64,000 nucleotides of DNA from Leucocoprinus leucothites (Eukaryota > Basidiomycota > Agaricomycetes > Agaricales > Agaricaceae): positions 310,001 through 374,000 of the forward strand of contig JAACJO010000007.1 of assembly GCA_013368445.1 (NCBI GenBank), in the 5' to 3' direction. Within the stretch, counting starts at the first letter, position 1. The number at the start of each line of letters is the position of its first letter. The notes under the pieces are model-generated. The model had not been told where the DNA came from and ran no database searches. It saw only the letters and a program-made list of their open reading frames with translations. Positions 1 through 14,000 of the stretch are shown here, in pieces. The translations under genes and the position numbers were made by a program.

Positions 1-3000
1 CTAGCATCCATTTGCAGCCGGTCTCACCCTAGCAAGTTTTGCGACCTTCTCCGTCAATGAAAGATGGCAGCCCGCTTTCATCAAGAGCACGGCAGGCTCT
101 ATCCACAAGGTGAACTCTATTGCCAATTGACGTGCACTTTTATTCATGTCAGTACTCCAGCTCTCAAAGCTGGAATCACTCGCTCTGTATTTTGACACAG
201 ACGAGGGGAGCATGGCTGGCTTGCCACCCGAAGAAGCGTTGAAGAAATTCACCATGATGGTAGGATATTCACTCGATATACAATTCCAAAATCTGAGAAT
301 ATATATCCGCAGATCACGCATGGTCCTGAAAACACGAAACACCAGTTTATTCTCAAGCCTGTATCCGGAGAAGGGCGGGTATATCATAGTTTTCCTGCTT
401 CTCATTCTAGTTACTGAAATTTTCTCAGGTCATCGTGAACCACAGGATTGATAAATCCACACCAAGGTTCGACATACAACTTCTCTTTGATGAGATTGGC
501 ATAGTGTTAGATCGAGATCAATATCGAGATATTCTTTCGCTACTAGACATGTATCATGTCTATCTTCGCCAGCATCAGGTTTGTTTACAGCATGTCACGT
601 TTCGTCTTCTTTGTGTTAATTTATTCCAGTATCGCAGGTATAGACCGACAGATGAAGATCTCCAGCAAAATGCAGCTCAGGCGAGACTTCAATTTGCCGG
701 AAACGCTATACTAGCAGAAGTGCGGGAGAAGAACAAGAAGTGGACATGGGCTTACTTTTCTGAGAGACGTGACGATCGTGAGCGATACATCGAACTTTTC
801 CAGAAGAAACTGTTAGCACCCCTAGTGGGGAATGTACGTTCAATCTCTTTTCATTTTTATCAGGCTAACCACAAGGGCAGGATCTGGAGAATTTCCAAGC
901 ACTTGAAAGGAAGCTGTCGTATGAAGACTTGCGGTTTTATAGGTCGCTCGCACGCTCTCGTCTCCGTAAAGATGAAGCGCTCAAGAAGAGGTTGGAAGAG
1001 GAAAAACAAAAGCAGCAAGTAGCAAAGCAGAGCTGGACAAGTTGGCTATGGGGTGGTTCCTCTGCATCTACCCAACAGCTGGATGTATTCCAAGGGGATA
1101 TGACGGATGAGCAACGCAAGCAGCTTTATGATGTCCTTGACTATGACGAGAAGGAGGCCTTAGCAAATTCTCTAGAGGCTCCCAGAGACTCACTCAAAAC
1201 GCGCCTTACGGCCAAGCTCCGCACCGGGTCGTTTGCTCTTAGAACAAATCCTCATGAAAATCCTAGGGATATCTTGTCGATTGTCTTCGACTCATTCAAT
1301 GCCGCTATCATACAACGGTCCAAAAACCTTGAAGCTACGCTCTCTCTGGACGCTTTCAAAGTATTTGATGGTACCACCAAAGATACATTGTATTCCCAGA
1401 TTGTCAGAGTCAAATCCTCAGTACACACGCAAGAGCGGCCGGGGATTGATGAGCCCTTCTTTTTCGTCAAGTATGAGAACAACCCTTTGGATAGCCGTGC
1501 TGACAATGCATTGACTCTACGCATGCGCCACATGGAGATCATTTACCACAGAGGTTATGTTGAGGCTGTCTACAAGTTCTTCAAACCTCCACCCAGCCAA
1601 CTAGAATCCGTCGAGGCGTTATTGGTAAGTGTATGGCGTGTATCCTCTGCGTTATTCACTGACGCGTATTCAGAATGTGGCCAGTCAGACACTTGAAGGT
1701 TTGCGAAAAGAAACCCGTGCCGGGCTTGAATATGCTCTTCAAACCCATAAGACAATCGACATCCAGATGGATCTGAATGCGCCAGTTATCATCATACCCG
1801 AAGAGTAGGTTCGATTGAGGTCTTGTTTAATAGTCTCTCATCATTTTTGCAGTATCACGACAAATTTCTGCAAACATTTAGTGGTTGATGCCGGCCACAT
1901 TGCAGTTGAGAGCGACCTTGTAGACAAGGAGGCAATTCGCACGATCCAATCTAAGCGCAACCAGCAATACAGTGAAGAGGACTACCACCAGCTAGAGTCA
2001 CTCATGTACGATAAGTTGTCGTTGCGTCTCGAGGATGCTCAGGTGATCTGATTTTTCGACGCTATGATAATTTTATTAACCTCGTTTCTAGTTCGTCATA
2101 GGCGATAGCCTCTCAGCTTGCCTCGACGCTCTCTCAGCAGGCTCTCGTGACAACCTCCACCTGTTGGAAAGGATTAACATCGATCTTGATGTTCAGAAAT
2201 CCATCGTTCCTACCGCTGTCAACCTCCCACGATTCAAACTAGCGGGAACACTCCCCTCCTTGCATGTCAACCTCTCCGACACCAAGTATAAGGCTCTAAT
2301 GCGTTTAATTGATACCTCCATACCCAAATTTGACAAGGATGACCACAAAGCCTCCCCACCTGTTGCTGCAACACCAAGCCATGTACCCGCTTTCCAATTA
2401 CCTGTTTCTCTGTTTGGAACCGTCGGTCCTGACCTTGACTTTGAAGATCAGGATCGAGATGAACAAGATGAAACAGGAAGTACGCATACCGATACCTTCT
2501 TTGAGGCAGAAGAACATCTCCACACCGTGAGCCCCTTTTCATATGTTTTGTTTATTCCACCTTCTGATCGCCACCATTCAGCGACCGGATCACCATCAAC
2601 TTATCTTTCAAGTTGATTTCAAAGTGGGGGTTCTGCAAGCATCATTATTTAAGAGCGCATCCTCGTCTGAGAAACCTCTGGGCGATCTGAAGCTTGAGGG
2701 GTTCGCCCTTACATTTGGTTTAGCCGAGTATGACATGAAAGTCAACGTTCAGCTGCGGTGAATACATTCATATATTTGTATCTACTCTCAATCGTTTCTG
2801 TTGCTGATAGCTTTCGCCCCAGCTCAATAACCATGGCGCTCGTGTCGCCGAGTGCACAACTTGTGAATGTGATCACGTCTGAACCGCCTTTGACTACATC
2901 CAGCGCCGACCTCCTGAGCCTCGTATACACGCGTGCGCAGAAGGACTCTCCGGAATATAACACTGTATACGAGGGAATAGATCAGAATGTCGACGTCCGT

Positions 3001-6000
3001 TTCTCGACGATTGTTCTCCATGCCGCTCCCGAGCCTATCATATCGTTATACGATTTCATCATGTCGACATTTGTCTCCAGCGCGAGCCAAACCACTGTCA
3101 ACTCATCAAATACTTTGCCCTCCCCAGATGCAGAGCCATCCTCAGTTGATGAGACAAAGATCAGGGTGCTCGTCAAGCTTGAGAGTGTTCGAGGTTAGTT
3201 GCCCAATACTCTTCCGCGCCTCAATCTTATCGTTTTCTGTAGTCGAACTGATCAACGAATCGTTGCCGCTTGCTACGCTGTCACTATCAACAGCTGACGT
3301 GGCAATATTTTTACGACCCAGGACCATGAGAATTGTTGGCCGCCTAGGCAGCTTGGCTCTAGTCAACAATCTCAACATTTATCAACTTCGTAAGGAGTTT
3401 AATCAGATCCTATCGATCGAGGGACAAAACTTCGCCGAATTTACCTATCAGACTTTCGACCCGGTCCTCTCTCCAGACACTAGCTCATCCTTCTCCTTAA
3501 ACGCGGCTTCTCTCAAATTCTTTTTCCTCGAACAATCTCTCCACAGCCTTTACGTCTACCTGGTCAAACTCGCCAAACTCAAGGGCCTCTATGATGCCGC
3601 CACTCAAGCTGCTGTTCAGTCAGCCTCGGATATTGGGCAAATGCATTTCGAAATCACCGTAAAGTCGCCGATCATTGTCATCCCACCGGATCCCACCCAG
3701 TCGGGAGACGTTCTTGTCATGCGGTTAGGAGAGATTGACGCTAGAAACAAATTTGAAGGGACCAAAAACACAATCTCTGCTAGCTTGCGTGGGATTCAGC
3801 TTGTTTCAAAGTTCAGCCACAATGAGAAGGTCAACACGCTCAAGATGATTGACGACACCAACATCCTAGCTGACATCGTGCAAACTACCGGTCTCAACCG
3901 AGAAGTCGACTTGAGTCACCCCGATACTCAGGTAAGATCTTTGTTGTATCGCCCTAATACTGTCATACTCAACTCAATCTAGGTTGCAGTTCAGGTATCA
4001 GATATCAAGTTGCATTTGACTCAAAGCCAATATCACACACTCCTGAGCCTTTCCCAGTCGGTATCCAGAGTGCTAGTACTTGGAGCTGAGTCTGAGCCAT
4101 TGGAGCACCCCACCACAGCCACCTCGCCCCCTACACTCAGTGATGTGGAGAGCTCTTCAACCAACCTGGAACCTGAAATACGAACGGTGGCAGGCCCTCA
4201 CGGAGTGTGGACGACTATTGATCTAGTTGTCTCCGTGAATGCAATAAAGTTACACCTCTATGGTGCAGGGGCACGCATGGACTCGGATTTGCAAGAGCAT
4301 GGCATTGGTCGCTTCGCCCTGAATAGCAATACCCTCCGCTATAAATCGATGTCTGATGGTGCTAGCGAGGCACAACTGATACTCAAGTCATTCACTATGG
4401 GTAATACCGAACCTGGAAACACACGCTTCCGAGAAATAATCCCTGCGGCTCAACACGACCGCAACCAGTTCATGGTACTTTACAGTGTGACTGGCGGCCC
4501 GAGTAGGACTGCCCTTGCCGTTGTTACTGTTGACTCCCCTCAGATCATCTTTTCCATTCGGCCCGTTTTCGCCCTCCTGGATTTCTTCACGACACAAACA
4601 GAGCCTGACCCATCATCTGAGGCTTTAACAGGCAAGGAGGCCAATGTCGTTGAATCAAGTGACACCGAGAAACAAAATGGGCTGGATTTCCGATTGGACC
4701 TTCACGATGTGGCAATTTCTGTTCTGGAAAATGATCAGGATCCGAATACACAAGCGATCAAGCTGAACATTCAGCAGCTCTCGGTTTCACAACAGGTAAG
4801 GTCCATTCACACCTTCATACCTTCACCGAGGAAACTAAGATCCTCTTTAGGGTATTATAGCATTGAAAGTCGATCAGCTTGGAATGTCCCTAATGCAGAT
4901 GGGAGAGAGAACGGAGACAGTCAAATTTCTCGACGAGTTTGACTTCACTCTTTCGTTGGATAGTCGTTCATCGGCTTCCCAGCAAACGATGCACCTGGAA
5001 CTATCCGCCAAGCCCATCGTTGTCCGAGCCTCCTATAGGGATATCAGCTTGATCACACGTATACTCAACAATGCATTTGAGCGATTCGCGAGCTTTAATG
5101 GTGCCGGCGATCAGTCTACGACAGCAGTTGAAACACGAAATAGCCAGAAAACTACTACTATCTCGAGGTCAACGCGCTCCAAGGAACCGCCCATTGGTAA
5201 GGCTCGGGTTCGGATGACGAAGCAACAGGTGCTCCTTCCAATATCCTTGTCCGGATTCCAGCTAGTAATATGTATTAGTTTAAAGGTTCCTTTGATGGGT
5301 TCAGGCTAGTCCTCATAGGCGATCTGCACGAACAGCCCATGCTACATTTGAAGGTCAAACCTTTCATTGTTGGCGCAAAAGACTGGTCTGGTGAGGTACG
5401 AATCTTTCAGGAACGCTCAATATGCTCTTCCTAATACTCTTCCTGCAGCTGCACGCTACAGTCACAATGGCGCTTCAAATCACATTTTGGAATTTGATGA
5501 ATTCACATTGGGAACCTTGTGAATAACAATATTTTTCCCTTGTCTGTAGTGCTGACCCCTCGAAACAGTGATCGATCCATGGACATTTACTGTCACGGTA
5601 GGGTTCAGTGATTCAAACAAGTCTCGAATTTAATATTCACATCAACCTCAATCTAGGCTTCAAAAGAGAGTGCAGAAGGAGGTCTAAATTTAGCTTTGTC
5701 TGCGCGAGAGAGACTTGACATCAACTTTACATCGTCCTTTGCCGAAGTTGCCACTACCACGCTGAATATGTGGAACAAGGAAGGTGCAAACGTGCTACAG
5801 AAAGCTCGGGGAACATTTGCACCTTATCGTATTCACAACCGGACGGGAGCATCCATACTTGTTTGGTCTGAAGCTGACTCTACTGTTCACGGCGCCGAGG
5901 CCGAGACCACTTCTATCCACAATGATCAGACAATTGATTGGAGATTTGACGACTGGAAGGCAACCCGCGAGGTACGAACTTCTCCTCCTCAGCCTCACCC

Positions 6001-9000
6001 TCGGCTAATGCATTCCAGCATCACACCCCTGTCGGAGAGCATATACTAGGCATTCAATTTGTGAACAAAAATTGGGAGCAGATCAGAGGGATTCCAGTTG
6101 ACCGGGAAGGAGAGTTTGTATATTCCCTTCGTCCCCACACTGGGAAGTACCCGGAGCGACTGATGTGTGAGGTCAAGGTCGTAGAGAACACGAAGGTCAT
6201 CACGATCCGCTCAACGTACAAGGTCGAAAATCTAACTCTGTATCCACTTGAGCTGATGCTAGTCGACGACACTGGACACCCCATTGCCTCCCTTGAAAAG
6301 ATAGCCCCGGGTCAAGAGTACTCCTTACCAATTGATGCAGTTACCAAAAATCGCATTCGTATCCAACCTGACCGTACGCCGCCCCCCGATCTCCGATCAG
6401 CTACCCTACTCATGTTGTGTATAGAAGGTTTTGGCTACAAATGGAGCCCTGCCATTCGGTACGACGACCTGCTGGCGCGGAAGGCCTTCACCATCAAGTG
6501 TCCCCACTCAGACTCCCGAGAAGCTGCTTTTAGATTCCAAGCATGGGTACAGATGGACGCGAAAGATAGCACCGTGCGGTAAGTGCCTCATTTGACTGAC
6601 TCTAAACTCGCCTGAGCTATCTGCCTAGTAAATTGCCCAAGGTCTCTCTTAAACTCCGGGCTCCCCTAGAGCTCGAAAATCTCCTGCCCTACAACCTTGA
6701 ATACCGCATTTATGACAAGAACACGGATCAAAATTGGCGGAGCTACTTGAGAAAGGGCGGGGTCATGCCGGTGCATTCTATAGAACTGGGGCACTTTGTT
6801 CTTTTAAACGTTACAGTTCAAGATACTGGTGGGTCTTCATCTTACAAGCTGTGCACTTATAAGCTCAATCAAATGCAAGTCTTCAAACCCAGTGATTTTA
6901 GCATCATCAACACGGATGGTCATTCGGAATTTGACGTAGAGAATCGGCTTACACTTCGCGACCAACAAGGGAGAAAATTGGAGCTCAGGTTAAATTACAT
7001 GTGAGTCGCATTGGTCATAATCCTATATTACAGCTGACCGTCGATACGTACTTGCGGACATTCACAGACGATACCCCGAATCAGGAGGTGCTTTCAAAGT
7101 GCAGGTTTACAGCCCTTATATTGTCGTTAATAAGACGAGAGCCCCCTTCACTGTGAAGTCTAAATCTGTCAGGGCAGGCACGCAGGACGCTGCTGGAGAT
7201 AACCGCCCTGGTACGAGCCCCTGGCTCCACAGTAATTATCAAAGTATTCACATTTAAACTTTCAGACATTTTAAGCGGCTCCTCTCCCTTTTGTGAGCAC
7301 TGTGCTTATATGTCTTTTTTTCTTACGGCTAATCACGTCGGAAGTGCTGTCTCATGCACAAGATCAGGGAAACGAATTCTACTTCAAATTGGCGGACTCG
7401 ACGTGGTCAAGAGTATGGCCTTTATCGGTATCGTGAGCTTGTGTTGACTATGATTTCAGCCTGTCTCTTTTGAAGCTCCTTCCGCTGAAAGCGAGCTTGT
7501 CCTACCGTCCGTCAAACAGAAGGCGGATGAATTGCACCTTGGCCTCTCCTGGAACGAAGGCAGCGGAAAGTTCAAGCTGACTAAAATCATCACATTGACC
7601 CCTCGGTTCCTCATCAAGAACACGCTGGGGGAAGCCATCACGTTTCGAGAACACGGCAATGTACCTCGTGACCGCCAGGTTCTACAGCCAGGGGAGCGTC
7701 AAGCCTTCATGGCTTTGCGGAAAAGTGCAGAGAAATTATTGACACTTGCTTTTCCCGGTTTAAATGCGCAGTGGTATTCATATCACTATATTTCCTAAAC
7801 GATGTGCTAAGGTCGCTGCCCTAGGTCTCCCCCAATCAATATTGAGGACATTGGACCCGTTAGTTTACGACTTAGGCGCCCAGGCTCGAACAGTCGCAGT
7901 TTCGTCCTGATTCAAGTTGACATCCGAATTGAAGGAGCCACGATATTTGTCGTTGTTTCAGCCGCAGACAAGGGTTGGCCCTTTGAGATTGAAAACTACA
8001 GCGATTATATCCTATCGGTGTCACAAACGGTATAAGAACACCCTCTTCCACTTGCACAATTCTAATAGCGCCACCACTAGGAGTCGGAGGAGGAATCCAG
8101 CACGAAGAGGGATGATGCCGTCTATACCCTTCAACCACGGACGACCATGGAGTATGCCTGGGACTCCCCAGCGGCAAGGGACAAGAAGCTTTTACTCAGC
8201 ATTAAGGACTCAAGTCGAGTGGTCGATATCATGGAGATTGGCAATCTTGTTCCTTTCAAATTCATGGCAAGTTCTCAGTTGTTATACATGCCTGGTTTCT
8301 GACATCTATCAGGATCACCGACATACAAGAGCTGTGTCGCTCGATGTAAGGGCTGACGGATACAAGCAAATTCTTCGTATCACCAATTATGATCCCGACC
8401 AAAGTCTCTATAAACCTCGGTTCAGAAGTGCCTCGCTGTCGCGACAGGATACCTTTTCAAGTGCGGAGGCATTCGAAGCAGTGACGGAACAAATAGAGAT
8501 ATCCCTCTCCGTTCTGGTTGATCTTAATGGAATTGGACTATCCCTTGTCAACAGACACATGGTCGAGGTCCTTTACGCAACTATCGACAACCTCAAGTTC
8601 GAGTATACCGACAGTACTACTGCTCAGGCCGTCAACCTTGCCTGTGGTCATCTGCAAATCGATAACCAACTTCATGATGCACTTTACCCAGTCGTGCTCC
8701 AGCCCATACCCATACCTAAGGATACAAGTGGTGTTGGGGCATTACCCACCGTTCAGGCATCGGTCATTTGGCTCAAGGACCAAGGCATGTTAACATTCGT
8801 TCAGTGTGATTTATATTATTCTCATATGTATCAGAGCATGGAGTACTTTTTATCAAATACTTCTCCATCCTGTTGCAAGCACTAACAATCGAAGCGGACG
8901 AAGATTTACTGTTCGCACTCTATGATTTGTCCCAGATTCAAGGCTTGTCTTGGGATGATCCTACAAAAGAGTATGTGCATCGCCTGCTCATCTCCTAGTC

Positions 9001-10826
9001 TCAATTTCTGATAGGCAAAGTAGTGTGTTACTCGAGAATGTTGAAACAATACCCGAGCCTGGCAATACTTCGGATGGGCAGGATGTATATTTCGAGGTCC
9101 TTGAACTGCAGCCAATACAACTGGCTATTTCTTTCATGCGCACCGAGAGAGTCAATAGCGAAGAAAAGTATGTGGTATATCTTGTCTCACTTCAACTGTT
9201 ACTCAGGTGATTTTCAGGTTGAATTTGCGTAACCCGTTGGCTGTCGTTGTGAATGCCCTGACCATGACTGTTGGGAACATCAACGATGCACCGCTGGAAA
9301 TGAATGCTCTGGCAATTAAAGATATGCGCCTGACATTTCCCGAACTTCAGAGTCGCATCCTATATCATTATCGTCAGGAAATTCTGCGTCAACTGTATCG
9401 CATCCTTGGGTCAGCGGATTTCATTGGAAACCCAGTTGGCCTCTTCACCAATGTGAGCTCTGGCGTGGCGGATATTTTCTATGAGCCTTTCCAAGGTGTA
9501 GTCATGCATGGAAACCGTGAGTTAGGTATAGGCCTTGCCAAAGTGAGTATCGTTTTATCGTTTTAATCTTCTTACTTCATTTCTGAATTTCCTTCAGGGT
9601 GCTGCAAGCTTTGTCAAGAAGACTGTCTTCGGTTTGAGCGATAGTTTCACCAAATTCACGAGCAGTGTTGGAAAGGGTGAGAACATTTCTCTCATTCCCA
9701 AGAAATCCTATGGCTCATGTCTTCGTTAGGATTGTCTGCAGCGACATTCGATTCAGAGTATCAAGCCAAAAGACGTATGACCCAGCGGCGCAACAGACCA
9801 CGGCATGCAATGTGAGTGAGGTGCCTTTTAATGTGACGCACACAGTTGAACGAAGCTCCTAGATACGGTGTTACTGCTGGTGGAGAAGCTCTCGCGAGCA
9901 GTGTCACGAGTGCGATGGAAGGTGTTCTTGTAAGTTCATCCAATCCGCCCATGATAGTATTCAGTATTCATACCCTGTTGAGATGAAGCCTATCGAAGGT
10001 GCGGAATCTGAGGGTGCATTGGGTTTCTTTAAAGGAGTCGGGAAAGGATTGGTCGGGTATGAGAGAGCTAATCGCACTCATGAGCAGCCGGTTGACTTTC
10101 CTAGCAGCGCAGTTACGAAACCGGTTGTGGGTGTGTTTGATCTTGCTTCTAATGTTTCCGAAGGTGAGTTTACATGTCCTTTTTGCTAAAAGAAATGGGA
10201 ATGTTGAAGGGGTGCAGGTATACGCAATACAACAACGGTCTTTGATAACCCCGAAAGAGATCGAGTTCGCTTGGTTGTCTTGATCACTACTTCTCCATAG
10301 GACAATGCTAACACGTTTCTGATAGCCGCGGCTCGTTCCAGCTGATGGGGTACTTCGCGTATGTTATAATGACCCGGTTAAAAATGTGACCACTGCTAAC
10401 TCTTTCTTGATAGCCCTATTCAGCTCGGGAGGCTATGGGCCAGTACTGGATGAGGGATCTCAACGACGGCGCGTATCGTAGCGAGGCATATATTGCTCAT
10501 ATTGGTGGGTTGTGCGACTATCATTCTGGGCGGCAGGGGGTACTAAATCTTGATTAGGTTCACCAGGAGGTGACAATGTCGTCCTCTTGACTCAGTCTCG
10601 AGTACTATCCTTCTGGTCGAGGAAACTAAGGCTTGACTGGGAACTGCCTTTCAGTCAAGTTCAAGGAGTCACTGTCGAGGACACGGGAATCCGATTTTCA
10701 CATAAAGCTGGTAGAGGACAGGATAGGTTCGCTTTCATTCCTGACAAGGCGTCGCAATCGTGGTTCTTCAACCAGGTTGCATCCGTTGTCAAGACATATA
10801 ATGCACGCAAAAGGATGGACGTGTGA
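1..10826 (+). CDS. VPS13: VPS13, bridge-like lipid transfer protein (5' end outside window)
   Basis: VPS13 proteins form a long hydrophobic groove that moves bulk phospholipid between organelles at contact sites (ER, mitochondria, vacuole, endosome, prospore membrane). The window begins inside the N-terminal third; the chorein start is missing. About 20 exons on one strand can be chained, beginning with the segment ending STAGSIHK joined to LSKLESLALYFDTDEG. Visible parts in order: extended chorein/RBG region (to about 5 kb), SHR-BD/VAB beta-repeat region (about 5.7-8 kb, with RFLIKNTLGEAITFRE), the amphipathic VPS13_C region (about 9.2-10.1 kb, with LGSADFIGNPVGL and many short Gly-Phe helices such as EGALGFFKGVGKGLVG), then a C-terminal PH-like domain ending RKRMDV. 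All of this matches the family order. The product should be about 3000 residues when complete. Individual splice sites are only partly resolved by me; the family call is secure. The gene converges on the DENN gene 198 bp downstream. Confidence 0.95.
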
Positions 10827-11024
10827 CATAGATCATATGATTATAGTAGCGGATAGAAAGCCTATACAGATGAACGACAAATAACGATTGTATTTAAATA
10901 AGGCAATACTCTTAAGTGAGCGCGAGACACGGAATGAAGAGTGGGGACTAATGAGAGTAAAAGAAGGCGGAATGGGTATTCAGAAGAATAGAAAGGGGAG
11001 TGATTAAAGATGATCTGAAAGAAT

Positions 11025-14000
11025 CTAGGCAGTTATAGTAGGGGTTTTCACGGAATCTTCCGAGGTATCGGTATCTTCGCTCGGGAGCGACGTTGCGGTT
11101 GACGTGGCGCTGGGGTAGTGAAAGTTAGGTGATTTAGATATTGTCAGGCCTTGATCGTCCTCAAGGTTCTCGTTGTCGAAGCCGTAACTATCACGGGGGC
11201 TCGTTGAATAAGCGCTTTGGAAATCTGTGTCTGACTCATCGGTCGTGGCAGATGCGCCGGGCGTCAGACTGGGAGTAGTAGGAGTGTTTTGTTCAGGGCT
11301 GAGAGGCTTTAAAGCGAGGGTATCAAGAGGGGGTATATTCTCCGTTTCAGCTCTGTCTCGGGGAAGAGGGGGACGGTGGACGGTTTCAGGGAAGGTCCCA
11401 CGGGTGGGGGTCTTGCTATCATTTTCGACAATGGCAGACGAGGCGGCGTTACGAGCAACGAAGATAGTTGTACCCTCGTCTGTACCGGTATAAGCAGATG
11501 AAGCAGTCCCACTTCTTGTTCTATTGCCCTTGGTACTGATCTTGGAGGGTTTCTTATATTGCTTCTTGGAACGGACGCTGGTAGCTTCAGAATCTTCCCC
11601 TTCACTCTCTCCATTTTTTCGACGCTTGCCGCCGCGACGCTCTTGGGACAAAGCTGACTCGAGCTGTAGATCCATGAGTAATGCAATTGGGGAGAAAGGT
11701 AGGATTGGAGGTCACCTTTTGTTGAATTTCAAGCACTTTCTGGGCGATCTTGTCGCTCTTTAGACTAATGCCTTCGTCTACAGCGTTCATGCCGTCCTGG
11801 GGTACCTCGAGCTCGGAAGCTGAGAAACGCTTCTTCCTAGGAGGTGGAGACGGTTCTTCCTCGGTTTCCTCGATCGTTGTAGGTTCTTTTTCATCGACTG
11901 GAGCGCTCGTTAGCTCGCCTTCCTCGCATTTCTCAGCAAGAGTGGAATCTGTCGCAAAGGAGCGAAGAACCTTGGCTCTGCTTTCAGCATCACTGGCACG
12001 CCGTGACCGCATGCCAGAAGCAGAGGAAAGTCGACTCTGAGGTCGCGAACCTGTGTAATCTGATTCTTCCAGGTCAACGGCCATAGAAGCAAGGGCACGT
12101 TCTATCTGTGCCTCCACCTCGGCAACCATCGCTGCCCTCTCCTCTTCCATCTTTTCCATAGTCTCTTTCATCCTGGAAAGTTCCTGCACTGCTTCGTGAT
12201 GAGCAACCTCAGTCTCACGCAATTCTAGAGGCAGCGAGTGTCAGGCGAAGAAGAAATAAACCAAGAAAACGCCAGGGCCACTCACGATTCTGAAGTTTCG
12301 TCTTTTCGGCAGCAGTAAGCGTGACAAGACCAGATAACCGTTTTGTCTCCCGTTGCTCTTTGTTGATCTTACCCCTGAGTTGACCAGCTTCCGCACTGAG
12401 CTTTTCGGCGTACTGCTCAAAGGTGACAAATTTATCTCTCCAGAGGTCGGATTCGGTCATCAAGAAATTGAGCCTCCGAGAAAGCCGGCCAATCTTAGTT
12501 TCGAGGTCATCACGAGCGTCAACGAATGCCGTAGCACGTTTGCGAATGGAAACTTGAATCATTTGTTCGGCAGTACTAAGATGTGGTAGCCGTTTCGGCT
12601 GTCCGAACCTGCTCAATCTTTTCAAGAGGGAAGGTTTCTTGAACTGTAAGTTTGCATGGTCAGATCCATTATGGAGTACCGGAAACATCAAAATGCTACT
12701 AACCTTGTCTTGTAAGACCGAGTCAAAAGCTTGAATAATACGTGTAGAGTGCCACCATTCAGGCGGTTTAATTTGGTCCGCCACAGCCGCTGAAGACGCG
12801 CCACGCTTAGCCTGAATTTTGCAGATCGGCCGGAAACGGCCCGCAGGGAAAGCTTCCTTAAATTCGCTGCACTGCACTTCATATATGCAGATAGAAATCA
12901 CTGGGCAACGACGAACCTTGGAATGCAATGATCAGGATGATAGTGACCCTCAAAGGCTGCCAATAGACGTTGGCGAAATTTGTCACGTTGTTGTTTCTGT
13001 GACACGAATCCAACAGGTGGGGATGGGCAACTCCTACGAGAGACAGAAACACCTGTCAACGTTGGACTCCAGTCATCAACAAGTTACGTACAAATAGTTT
13101 ATGTCCCTAAACGATTGTCAGAATGTGATATGGCAAATATGCAGGGTACGTACAAATCACAAACACAGACTTCAGGAGGTGGGCGCACACTATACCTTGC
13201 CTCAGTGGACAAGCCAATGATCCATGGACCAGGATCGTCAATGTATATCTTAGCATCGCGAGAGTGGACAGAAGGAAGCGCGATACCGTCCCAGCCACGA
13301 AGTTCAACTAGGTATTTGATAGTATTAACGGCAATCTATTTTGAGAAACAATAAGAGATGGATATCAATATCACCAAAAAAAAAATATTTCAAACTTACG
13401 CCGAGCATAGCAGGATATCTTGAGAAGAACAGAATACGGCCGGTGGGTGCAAGGGCAATCTAGAACTTGTCAGACACGTTATGTGTGATCGGAAGAATAA
13501 AGCTTATTACTTCACAAATTGTCAGGATATTGTCAATATTAAGACACTTGAAAAGGGGCCACATAGTGAAATTGATATCGACAAGGCCACGACCGAAATC
13601 CAAGCCACCAGGGAATCGTGCGATGACTTCAAGGCTAGCTTCGCCATCATTCTTGGGGCTGGCGTCGAGCTTGATGAGATCTCCGGCTCGAGGAGCAGGA
13701 TGTGCCAGAATTTTGGAAATCTGAAGTGTATGCGACTGTACGTCCTTAGAGAAACGCGCCCATGACAACGTCAAATAGTCCCTCATGAGATCATACACAG
13801 GATGGCGAGAAACCAAAGCTTATAAAAGTTTAGCGAGCCTGGACGATAGATAGAAATATATATGCTACTTACTAAGGGCATATGGCAGCCAAAAGACTGT
13901 ATCTCCAGGGAGGAAGAGCGTACTTTCGCCCGGGCCATGTCCAACTGTACTTGCCACTTCGAAATCGCTCTCGCTAATGCCGCCATCATTTTCAGTTTCA

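Noticed and set aside
7081..7269. Minus-strand frame inside VPS13
   Set aside because: Shadow of coding exons on the plus strand.
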